Part shown: positions 25,042 through 33,670 of the stretch, piece after piece | Numbering within the stretch: the stretch's first letter is position 1 | Layout: each line of letters starts with the position of its first letter | DNA from: Flavobacterium fragile | Lineage (GTDB): Bacteria; Bacteroidota; Bacteroidia; Flavobacteriales; Flavobacteriaceae | NCBI RefSeq assembly: GCF_023634865.1 | Contig: NZ_JAMLJN010000004.1 | Coordinates: 182,739-246,738 of the forward strand | DNA: 64,000 nucleotides | Reading direction: 5' to 3' | Made by a program: the position numbers and the translations under genes | The notes under the pieces: model-generated | Database searches by the model: none | What the model was told of the DNA's origin: nothing | The model's input: only the letters and a program-made list of their open reading frames with translations

Positions 25042-25836
25042 TTATTTAGTATATTTTTGTAATTCTAACTCTAATTCTGCTAACATGTCGTCAGCTTTCT
25101 CTTTAAACTCAGTTTGACTATTATGCTTAATCAAGTTTTGATAAGTTGACTTAGCATAAATTAAGCGTTCAAGCTTTTTAGATTCAACACTATTAACCGC
25201 CAATTTATAGGCTGAATCAAAACGATAATAGAGTGCTTGCTCTTTAAAAGGTGTACCAGGATAATCTGCTATAAAATTTTCAAGCGCTTTTAAGGCACCT
25301 TTGTAATCGGAAATTGTATTATATTGTTTCGCTATTTCAAATGCTTTTTTCTCTAATTTTTCCCTTAATTCTTTCACATAGGCATTAGCTTGTGGTAAAA
25401 ATTGCGAATCAGGATACATATCAATAAAACGTTGCATTTTATCTAACGCTTTCTCAGTGTCGGTTTGATCTAAACTGTAAGAAGGAGATAGCTTATAAAA
25501 ACTTTCAGCAGCATAAAAGGCAACTTCTTCTCTCTTCTCACTTTTTGGATATGTAGCCACAAAATTTTCTAACTGATAACCCGCCAAATAATATTGTTTA
25601 GTCTTGTACAAAGACATAGAATAAAAGTAAAACATACGTTCAGCACTAGGTTTTCCTTTATATGCCGGTACAATTTGCTCGTACAATCTTATTGCTTTCA
25701 TGTACTTCCCAGCTTCATACATTTTATTTGCTGCCTCGTTTTTTACCGCAACATCCTCTGATTTTAATGCTTTTTGATATTCACTACAAGACATCAAAAA
25801 AAGGGCAATAAAAAGAAAACTAACTACTTTGTTCAT
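25042..25836 (-). CDS. bamD: Outer-membrane assembly lipoprotein BamD
   Basis: Lipoprotein of the BAM complex that inserts beta-barrels into the outer membrane. The 264-residue protein starts MNKVVSFLFIALFLMSCSEYQ with lipobox LMSC, cysteine near residue 17. Five TPR-like repeats follow, with YEAGKYMKAIRLYEQIVPAYKG (the family's start), YLAGYQLENFVATYPKSEKREE, ALDKMQRFIDMYPDSQF and ALKALENFIADYPGTPF. It is the first gene of a five-gene operon and has a strong promoter 59 bp upstream. In this group it is often annotated as outer membrane protein assembly factor BamD. Confidence 0.94.
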   Translation of the reverse strand: MNKVVSFLFIALFLMSCSEYQKALKSEDVAVKNEAANKMYEAGKYMKAIRLYEQIVPAYKGKPSAERMFYFYSMSLYKTKQYYLAGYQLENFVATYPKSEKREEVAFYAAESFYKLSPSYSLDQTDTEKALDKMQRFIDMYPDSQFLPQANAYVKELREKLEKKAFEIAKQYNTISDYKGALKALENFIADYPGTPFKEQALYYRFDSAYKLAVNSVESKKLERLIYAKSTYQNLIKHNSQTEFKEKADDMLAELELELQKYTK

Positions 25837-25894
25837 TTATTTAAATTTATTCTTTTTTAAAACTCAATAAATTGTACTTCTAAAAAAGCAAATG

Positions 25895-25924
25895 CAAATT
25901 TAGACATAATTTATTTACTACAAA
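25895..25924 (-). promoter_or_regulatory. Promoter of the bamD-rpoZ-coaBC-DUF4835-recN operon
   Basis: On the minus strand TTTG (25921-25924), an 18 bp spacer and TAAATTTG (25895-25902) match the Bacteroidetes consensus exactly. The bamD ATG is 58 bp downstream of the -7 box. Confidence 0.78.
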
Positions 25925-25932
25925 AATCTTTT

Positions 25933-26811
25933 TTAGCTCAGTTTTCTTGTGAAATTATGCAATCTACTTGCTAAATCTTCATTTACATTAACTAATGGTA
26001 GTCTTACCGTATTTTCTGATAAACCTAGCGCTTTAAAAACCTCCTTAATTCCGGCAGGATTTCCTTGCTCGAAAATCATATCAATACTATCTGCCAACAA
26101 ATAATGCAATTTGTAAGCTTCGTCCACTTTTCTTTGCAAACCTAAACGTACCATTTGCGAGAATTCTTTTGGAAAACCTTCTCCAATTACAGAAATTACT
26201 CCTGCTCCACCTGCTAAAACCATAGGTAATGTAATCATATCATCACCAGAAATTACCAAAAATCCTTCAGGTTTGTTTTGAATTAACTTCATTGCTTGTA
26301 CAATATCTCCTGCAGCTTCTTTAATTCCTATTACATTTTTAAAATCTTTTGCAATACGCATCACAGTTGACGGCAACATATTACTTGCAGTTCTTCCAGG
26401 AACATTGTAGAGAATAACCGGAATTGATGATGCTTCGGCTACCGCCTTAAAGTGCTGGTAAATCCCTTCTTGTGTAGGTTTGTTGTAATATGGCGACACC
26501 GATAAAATAGCTGAAAAATGTGAAAAATCTCTCGACTTCAACTCCTCAACTACTTCACTTGTATTATTTCCTCCTACCCCTAAAACCAATGGGAGTCTTC
26601 CTCCATTTGCCTTGATGATTGTACTGATTACTAATTCTTTTTCTGTTTTGTTTAGAGTTGCAGTTTCAGCTGTAGTTCCTAAAACTACTAAATACTCAAC
26701 ACCACCTTCAATTACATAATTAACAATTCGAGTTAAAGCTTCAACATCAACCGAAAAATCTTTTTTAAATGGAGTTACTAAAGCAACACCCGTACCAATA
26801 AATGATTGCAT
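25933..26811 (-). CDS. dapA: 4-hydroxy-tetrahydrodipicolinate synthase
   Basis: Condenses pyruvate with aspartate semialdehyde in lysine and diaminopimelate synthesis. The 292-residue TIM barrel is the usual length. Motifs are [10 protein letters not shown] (residues 6-15), [10 protein letters not shown] (about 44-53), [14 protein letters not shown] with the catalytic Tyr region, [11 protein letters not shown] and the Schiff-base Lys in IGIKEAAGD (about residue 163). A second lysine-pathway gene, lysA, lies at 40.2 kb. It follows the DUF6913-like gene after 3 bp and so probably shares its promoter. Confidence 0.97.
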   Translation of the reverse strand: MQSFIGTGVALVTPFKKDFSVDVEALTRIVNYVIEGGVEYLVVLGTTAETATLNKTEKELVISTIIKANGGRLPLVLGVGGNNTSEVVEELKSRDFSHFSAILSVSPYYNKPTQEGIYQHFKAVAEASSIPVILYNVPGRTASNMLPSTVMRIAKDFKNVIGIKEAAGDIVQAMKLIQNKPEGFLVISGDDMITLPMVLAGGAGVISVIGEGFPKEFSQMVRLGLQRKVDEAYKLHYLLADSIDMIFEQGNPAGIKEVFKALGLSENTVRLPLVNVNEDLASRLHNFTRKLS

Positions 26812-26814
26812 TTT

Positions 26815-27333
26815 TTATATTTTATTTAAAATTTTCAAATATTTAAACATCTCTAATACAAACTCATTGAAATTTTCAATTGTTGATTTTATAATTAGAT
26901 GATTTAGTCTCTTATCTACTGTATCAAATCCTACTTTAAACTTTGCTTTAGAGACGGTCGTCAATAACATAGGACCACTTTTATTTACATCGTAATAATT
27001 AATCAATAAATCAAATGAAGTTGATAAAAAATTATTCACTTCTTTATTTTTTATTTCGCCTGAATAAGAAATGTCTTTTAAGGTTAAAAAAGGTTCTTGA
27101 ACAACCTCTTTTTTACTAATTTTATCTTTGTAAACCAATACAAAAATATTATGATTATCAATACCTTGAGAAACAATTCGTTCAACTAATTGGCCAGTTT
27201 CAGAAAAATATGACTCGTCTACAATTATCCCAACTATAATAATTTGACCATTTGAACCATTAGAATCACAAAATGATAATCTTTTATTAACATTTTTTTT
27301 AAGAAAAAAATTCTTTAGGATATTATAAAACAT
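26815..27333 (-). CDS. Hypothetical protein (DUF6913-like)
   Basis: A 172-residue cytosolic protein. I associate it, from memory, with the flavobacterial DUF6913 family that usually precedes dapA. Function is unknown. Visible features are a basic N-terminus, beta-strands such as IIIVGIIVDES and NIFVLVYK, and DLLINYYDVNKSGPMLLTTVSKAKFKVGFD-type central strands (about residues 108-137) before a helical end. No signal peptide or membrane segment is seen. It starts divergently from the 5'-nucleotidase C-domain gene and runs 3 bp from dapA. Confidence 0.7.
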   Translation of the reverse strand: MFYNILKNFFLKKNVNKRLSFCDSNGSNGQIIIVGIIVDESYFSETGQLVERIVSQGIDNHNIFVLVYKDKISKKEVVQEPFLTLKDISYSGEIKNKEVNNFLSTSFDLLINYYDVNKSGPMLLTTVSKAKFKVGFDTVDKRLNHLIIKSTIENFNEFVLEMFKYLKILNKI

Positions 27334-27352
27334 AGTATTTTTACTTGCTAAA

Positions 27353-27360
27353 CAAAATTA
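27353..27360 (-). promoter_or_regulatory. Possible -7 box of the DUF6913-dapA operon
   Basis: TAATTTTG on the minus strand fits TAnnTTTG and lies 19 bp before the ATG at 27333. No clear -33 TTTG was found. Confidence 0.4.
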
Positions 27361-27381
27361 AAAAAATAAATTACTCTTGTG

Positions 27382-28167
27382 ATGGTAAATTTAAAAAAGA
27401 AAATCTTATCATTTGGTTTTTTTGTTATATTATTAACATTAAACTTAACAATATCTTGCAAATCAAAACCTTACTATCAAACTATTAAAATAGAAGGTAA
27501 AAAAATTGCAATCACTAATGAAAAAGGAGAAAATGAGGCCGTTTCGAATTATGTTAAGCCTTATAACGAAAAAATCAATAACGATCTAAATAGCGTTTTA
27601 GCTTATTGTGAAGTTACTCAGGACAAAAGTAATGGAAAATGGCAAACTAACATTGGTAATTTATTAGCTCAAGTTACTTTCGAGATGGGAAATCCAATTT
27701 TTAATAAAAGGGAAAATAAAAATATAGATGTTTGCTTACTGAATCATGGAGGCATAAGAGCTATAATTCCTAAAGGAAACGTAACTACTAGAACAGCTTT
27801 TGAAGTGATGCCATTTGAAAATAGTTTAATTGTTGTAGGGTTAACTGGTAAAGAAATAAAAGATTTAGCAGAATTTGTTATCAAAGAAAAAAGACCTCAT
27901 CCACTGTATGGCATTACAATTTTCATTAACAAAGAGAATAATGAAATTAAGAAAATAGCAATCAACAACTCACCTGTAGTTGAAGACAAAATTTATTATG
28001 TAGCAACTTCTGATTATCTGGCTAATGGCGGAGACAACATGTCTTTTTTCAAAGACAGTAAAATTAAATATGACTTAGACTATAAATTAAGAAATATCCT
28101 TATCGATTACTTTAAAAAAGTAGACACCATCCCTAATATCGAAACAGAAAGAATAATTCCTGAATAA
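27382..28167 (+). CDS. 5'-nucleotidase C-terminal domain lipoprotein
   Basis: A 261-residue lipoprotein equal to the substrate-binding C-terminal domain of UshA-type 5'-nucleotidases, here as a separate polypeptide. The N-terminus has a hydrophobic stretch and lipobox LTISC (cysteine near residue 26). Family motifs are NIGNLLAQ, VCLLNHGGIRAIIPKGNVTTR (about residues 114-134), VMPFENSLIVVGLTGKEI and YYVATSDYLANGGDNMSFF. The catalytic metallophosphatase half is encoded by the next gene, 11 bp downstream. ATG at 27382 was preferred over the GTG one codon earlier. The two probably act together in the periplasm in nucleotide salvage. Confidence 0.9.
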   Translation: MVNLKKKILSFGFFVILLTLNLTISCKSKPYYQTIKIEGKKIAITNEKGENEAVSNYVKPYNEKINNDLNSVLAYCEVTQDKSNGKWQTNIGNLLAQVTFEMGNPIFNKRENKNIDVCLLNHGGIRAIIPKGNVTTRTAFEVMPFENSLIVVGLTGKEIKDLAEFVIKEKRPHPLYGITIFINKENNEIKKIAINNSPVVEDKIYYVATSDYLANGGDNMSFFKDSKIKYDLDYKLRNILIDYFKKVDTIPNIETERIIPE

Positions 28168-28178
28168 TACTTAAACTT

Positions 28179-29093
28179 ATGAAAAGAAGAGATTTTATAC
28201 AAAAAACAGCTGCAAGTTCGGCTTTATTAGGTTTAACAGGAGTAAGTCTAAGTAGTTTTTCAACCGTTACAACCAAAAAAATCACCATTTTACATACTAA
28301 CGACGTTCATAGTCATATCGATCCATTTCCAGTAGATCATCCAAGAAATCCAAATATGGGTGGCGCTGCAAGAAGAGCTGCTATTATTGAAAATATTAGA
28401 AAAGAAGAAAAAAATGTGATTTTACTAGATGCAGGGGATATTTTTCAAGGCACTCCTTATTTTAATTATTATGGAGGTGAATTGGAGTTCAAATTAATGA
28501 GTATGATGCAATATGATGTTGCGACTATGGGAAATCATGACTTTGACAATGGAATTGATGGATTTTACGCCCAATTACCGCATGCAAAATTTGATTTCGT
28601 ATCCGCTAATTATGACTTCAAGAATACAATCTTAAATGATATCGTGAAACCTTATAAAATCATTATTAAAGATGGAATAAAAATTGGGATATTTGGATTG
28701 GGAGTTGAACTTGAAGGATTAGTTGATAAAAGACTTTACAAAGAAACGGTATACAATAATCCTGTCGAAGTAGCGCAAGACATGTCTAGAATTTTGAAAG
28801 AAAACAAAAAATGTGATGTAGTTATTTGTTTGTCTCACTTGGGTTTTAAATATAAAAATGAACCAGACAAGCCAAGTGATATAGTAATAGCACAAAAAAC
28901 TAAAAATATCGATTTAATCATTGGTGGTCACACTCATACTTTTTTAGATAAACCTGTCATTGAAAAAAACATCGAGGGAAAAGATGTTTTGATTAACCAA
29001 GTAGGTTGTTTTGGAATTAATTTAGGCCGAATCGACTTATATTTATCAGATGATAAAGTGTATCAGAATACCAGTCGAAATATAATTGTTTAA
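28179..29093 (+). CDS. 5'-nucleotidase metallophosphatase domain protein with Tat-like signal
   Basis: A 304-residue metallophosphoesterase, the catalytic N-terminal half of a UshA-type nucleotidase. Metal ligands are visible in ILHTNDVHSHIDPF, LLDAGDIFQGTPY, TMGNHDFDNG, LSHLGFKYK and IIGGHTHTF. The N-terminus KRRDFIQKTAASSALLGL resembles a twin-arginine (Tat) signal, implying export of a folded metalloenzyme. The protein ends soon after the last phosphatase motif and lacks the C-terminal substrate-binding domain, which is the preceding gene. It converges on ligA, and an inverted repeat between them may terminate both. Confidence 0.92.
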   Translation: MKRRDFIQKTAASSALLGLTGVSLSSFSTVTTKKITILHTNDVHSHIDPFPVDHPRNPNMGGAARRAAIIENIRKEEKNVILLDAGDIFQGTPYFNYYGGELEFKLMSMMQYDVATMGNHDFDNGIDGFYAQLPHAKFDFVSANYDFKNTILNDIVKPYKIIIKDGIKIGIFGLGVELEGLVDKRLYKETVYNNPVEVAQDMSRILKENKKCDVVICLSHLGFKYKNEPDKPSDIVIAQKTKNIDLIIGGHTHTFLDKPVIEKNIEGKDVLINQVGCFGINLGRIDLYLSDDKVYQNTSRNIIV

Positions 29094-29101
29094 AACAGAT
29101 A

Positions 29102-29136
29102 TCATCTGTAGCTAATTCTAAATTTACTACAGATGA
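29102..29136. terminator. Inverted repeat between convergent nucleotidase and ligA genes
   Basis: TCATCTGTAG (29102-29111) and CTACAGATGA (29127-29136) form a 10 bp stem with a 15 nt loop. A short T-rich stretch follows on plus. It is probably a bidirectional terminator, though weak. Confidence 0.55.
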
Positions 29137-29146
29137 CATATTTCTT

Positions 29147-31141
<1,995 letters not shown>

Positions 31142-31615
31142 TTAAGGATTGATTAAGCTTTCTAATTTGGTAAATAATTCTCCTTTACTGATAATTCCGC
31201 CTTGTTTAATAATATCAAACAAAGATTCATTTCGATTGGATGAAATATCTTTTCTTCCGCGAGTAATTTCTACATCATCAGAAAACAAATTTTCAGACAA
31301 CCAGTGAATTCCTTCAGCAGAAACGAAGTCAATTTCTGGATTATTAGTTTTAATCACAAATGAATACACAACATCATTTAAACATTTGAAAAGAAAAATA
31401 TAGTTTTTTGAAAAATGATCTATATGAGTTACGTTTGTTAATGCTTTTTCCCAAATCAAATCTGAAAAAACATCAATTTCTTGCTCAGCCACATGAGGAC
31501 GATTTTTTTTAATATCATCCCACTCGATTTTATCTATAGATTGTGTAGCTAAAAAATTTATAAATTCGGGATGTAATTCTTCTAATTGTTCTTTAGTTAA
31601 TCTTGCGTATTTCAT
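31142..31615 (-). CDS. DUF6495-like hypothetical protein
   Basis: A 157-residue cytosolic protein of unknown function, recalled as the DUF6495 family found upstream of ligA in flavobacteria. It starts MKYARLTKEQLEELHPEFINFL and contains SIDKIEWDDIK, HIDHFSKNYIFLFKC and FVSAEGIHWLSENLFSDDV. The rest is acidic with no recognised catalytic motif. It lies 3 bp from ligA on the same strand, suggesting linked expression, but a repair role is only inference from context. Confidence 0.72.
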   Translation of the reverse strand: MKYARLTKEQLEELHPEFINFLATQSIDKIEWDDIKKNRPHVAEQEIDVFSDLIWEKALTNVTHIDHFSKNYIFLFKCLNDVVYSFVIKTNNPEIDFVSAEGIHWLSENLFSDDVEITRGRKDISSNRNESLFDIIKQGGIISKGELFTKLESLINP

Positions 31616-31626
31616 AAAGTAAAGAT

Positions 31627-31655
31627 AAAAAAAAAGCTCCGAAATAATCGGAGCT
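31627..31655 (-). terminator. Terminator of the rpsF-rpsR-rplI operon
   Basis: AGCTCCGA (31635-31642) and TCGGAGCT (31648-31655) form an 8 bp stem with a 5 nt loop. On the minus strand it is followed by a T-run (A-run 31627-31635 on plus). Confidence 0.88.
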
Positions 31656-31675
31656 AATTTGTATTTTTAGAAAAA

Positions 31676-32119
31676 TTAAGCTTTCTCACCAACAATTTCG
31701 TATGGTAATTCTACAATAACTTCTCTGTGTAATCTTACAGTTGCAGTGTATTTTCCAACACGCTTAACCACACCACTAGTGATGAATTTTTTGTCAATTG
31801 AATGTCCATTAGCTTCTAAAGCTTCCACGATGTTAGCGCTAGTTACTGAACCAAACAATTTATCACCACCTGCTTTAGCAGTAATTTTAATATCTAAAGC
31901 TTTTAAAGCTTCAGCTAAAGCTTTTGCATCAGCTACAAGTTTAGCTTCTTTGTGTGCTTTTTGCTTTAAATTTTCAGCTAAAACTTTTTTAGCAGAAGGA
32001 GTAGCTAAAATCGCTAAACCTTGTGGGATTAAATAATTACGACCGTATCCGTTTTTCACAGTTACCACATCGTCTTTAAAACCTAAATTTTGAACGTCTT
32101 GTTTTAAGATAAGTTCCAT
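31676..32119 (-). CDS. rplI: 50S ribosomal protein L9
   Basis: L9 binds 23S rRNA near the L1 stalk. The 147-residue length is typical. The N-terminal domain starts MELILKQDVQNLGFKDDVV, with VKNGYGRNYLIPQGLAI at about residues 21-37 (signature GxxRNYLxPxGxA). An alanine- and lysine-rich connecting helix (about 40-75) follows, then the C-terminal domain KLFGSVTSANIVEAL. It is the last gene of the rpsF-rpsR-rplI operon. Its ribosome binding site may be masked by a hairpin in the spacer ahead of it. Confidence 0.98.
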   Translation of the reverse strand: MELILKQDVQNLGFKDDVVTVKNGYGRNYLIPQGLAILATPSAKKVLAENLKQKAHKEAKLVADAKALAEALKALDIKITAKAGGDKLFGSVTSANIVEALEANGHSIDKKFITSGVVKRVGKYTATVRLHREVIVELPYEIVGEKA

Positions 32120-32169
32120 GTTGTTGTCCTTTTTAGTAGAAGTTAGCCCGCTTGATGCGAGGCAACAAC
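32120..32169 (-). promoter_or_regulatory. rplI: Leader hairpin abutting the rplI start
   Basis: In the minus-strand RNA GTTGTTG (plus 32163-32169) pairs with CAACAAC (plus 32120-32126) next to the AUG. Two further G-C pairs across a bulge cover the GG of AAAGGA. An inner stem (CCTCGC/GCGGG, with wobble) lies in the loop. This could restrain L9 translation. It is a structural reading from sequence only. Confidence 0.4.
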
Positions 32170-32183
32170 TATTGTGTTAATTA

Positions 32184-32480
32184 TTATTTTAATAAATCGG
32201 CCACGTATGGCATTAAAGCTAAGTGACGAGCTCTTTTAACAGCTACAGAAACTTTTCTTTGGTATTTTAATGAAGTACCTGTTAAACGTCTTGGTAAAAT
32301 TTTACCTTGCTCATTAACAAATTTCAATAAAAAATCTGCGTCTTTATAATCGATATATTTAATACCTGATTTTTTGAAACGACAATATTTTTTTGTTTTA
32401 TTAGTATCAATATTTAAAGGAGTAAGATATCTGATATCTCCTTCTTTTTTACCTTTTGCAGATTGCTCTAAAGTAGACAT
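32184..32480 (-). CDS. rpsR: 30S ribosomal protein S18
   Basis: S18 pairs with S6 on the small-subunit platform. The 98-residue protein has [22 protein letters not shown] (about residues 31-52), then [30 protein letters not shown], the full S18 signature. The N-terminal extension is lysine-rich, as in many Bacteroidetes. It lies two bases after rpsF, and rplI follows after a 64 bp spacer with a possible regulatory hairpin. Confidence 0.98.
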   Translation of the reverse strand: MSTLEQSAKGKKEGDIRYLTPLNIDTNKTKKYCRFKKSGIKYIDYKDADFLLKFVNEQGKILPRRLTGTSLKYQRKVSVAVKRARHLALMPYVADLLK

Positions 32481-32482
32481 AA

Positions 32483-32824
32483 TTAGTTAGTTTTAGATTT
32501 TAATTTAGCTCTTCTTCTTTCAGCCCATGCCACAGCGTGTTTATCTAAAGACACAGTTAAGAAACGCATAACGCGCTCATCACGACGGAATTCAGTTTCA
32601 AACGCAATGATAATTTCAGCTGGTGCTTTGAACTCGAATAAATGGTAAAATCCACTTTTCTTGTGTTGAATTTCGTAAGCTAATTTTTTTAAGCCCCAAT
32701 CTTCTTTCGATACCATCTCAGCCCCTTTAGAAGTAAGAAAATCTTCAAACTTGCTTACTGTTTCCTTTACCTGTTGTTCAGATAAAACGGGATTCAAGAT
32801 GAAAACAGTTTCATAATGATTCAT
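32483..32824 (-). CDS. rpsF: 30S ribosomal protein S6
   Basis: S6 binds S18 and 16S rRNA. The 113-residue protein starts [19 protein letters not shown] and has [23 protein letters not shown] (about residues 42-64) and [13 protein letters not shown]. It opens the ribosomal operon. A strong Bacteroidetes promoter lies 33 bp upstream on the minus strand, divergent from the LytTR regulator gene. The long A+T-rich leader resembles no riboswitch I recognise; the known S6:S18 leader motif was not identified with confidence. Confidence 0.98.
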   Translation of the reverse strand: MNHYETVFILNPVLSEQQVKETVSKFEDFLTSKGAEMVSKEDWGLKKLAYEIQHKKSGFYHLFEFKAPAEIIIAFETEFRRDERVMRFLTVSLDKHAVAWAERRRAKLKSKTN

Positions 32825-32856
32825 AATAAATGTATTTATTGTTATAAAATTGGGTG

Positions 32857-32886
32857 CAAAAATAATACTTTTATTTAATATAACAA
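32857..32886 (-). promoter_or_regulatory. Promoter of the rpsF-rpsR-rplI operon
   Basis: On the minus strand TTG (plus 32884-32886), a 19 bp spacer and TATTTTTG (plus 32857-32864) match the Bacteroidetes consensus closely (TTG instead of TTTG). The rpsF ATG is 33 bp downstream. Confidence 0.65.
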
Positions 32887-32974
32887 CTACAATACTATTT
32901 AATTTTTACTCAAAAAACTTGTATAGTTGTAATAATTGTACTATTTTTATGGTACTACAAAAAAATATAAGCCC

Positions 32975-33670
32975 ATGAAATTGAATTGTATAGTTGTCGA
33001 TGATAGTTCCATTCAAAGAATAACGATCACAAAATTAGTTAACGAATCAACTTTTTTAAATTTAGTAGGAGATTTTGCTAATGCTCTTGAAGCGAAGAAT
33101 TTCATCAACAACAACACTATTAATCTTATCTTTCTTGATATCGAAATGCCATTAATTAATGGCTTTGACTTGCTTGATGGATTAAAAACTAAACCTCAAA
33201 TAATTTTCATCACTTCAAAAGCTGACTATGCTGTTAAAGCTTTTGATTATGAAGCAACTGATTTTCTTCACAAACCTATCTCTAGAGAGCGATTTAACAA
33301 AGCGGTCAAAAAAGCGTGCGAACTTCATGCTTTACGTTATGAAAACATAGAAGATCAAGGGGAAAGCATAGTAATTAAAAGCAATTTAAAAAAACTTAAA
33401 ATTTATATTTCTAAAATTAAATGGATAGAAGCTTTTGGAGATTACATTAAGGTTATAACTGATGATGATAGCCATCTAGTGCTCTCAACAATGAAAGCAT
33501 TTCAAAACGAATTACCAGAGAAGAAATTCATTCGAGTTCATAAATCTTTCATTGTAAATCTGAATAGAATTGAAAAATTCAACAGTAAATTTGCTGAAAT
33601 AGGAAATACTAAAATTCCATTAAGTAGAAATAAAAAAGACGAAATTGCTAAAGCTATTAAAGAAATTTAA
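32975..33670 (+). CDS. LytTR-family response regulator
   Basis: A 231-residue regulator. The receiver domain (about residues 3-120) has acidic VVDDS, phosphorylation Asp in LIFLDIEMP (near residue 52), IIFITSKADYAVKAF and DFLHKP with the conserved Lys. The C-terminal LytTR DNA-binding domain (about 135-231) has IKWIEAFGDYIKVIT, FIRVHKSFIVNLNRIE and KIPLSRNKKDEI. No partner kinase lies nearby, so it is an orphan here. ATG at 32975 gives the receiver start MKLNCIVVDDS. Its stop overlaps the convergent priA stop by four bases. Confidence 0.93.
   Translation: MKLNCIVVDDSSIQRITITKLVNESTFLNLVGDFANALEAKNFINNNTINLIFLDIEMPLINGFDLLDGLKTKPQIIFITSKADYAVKAFDYEATDFLHKPISRERFNKAVKKACELHALRYENIEDQGESIVIKSNLKKLKIYISKIKWIEAFGDYIKVITDDDSHLVLSTMKAFQNELPEKKFIRVHKSFIVNLNRIEKFNSKFAEIGNTKIPLSRNKKDEIAKAIKEI

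Noticed and set aside
32825..32974. S6:S18 regulatory RNA leader before rpsF
   Set aside because: The leader is short and A+T-rich, and I could not identify the conserved CCG-containing bulge.
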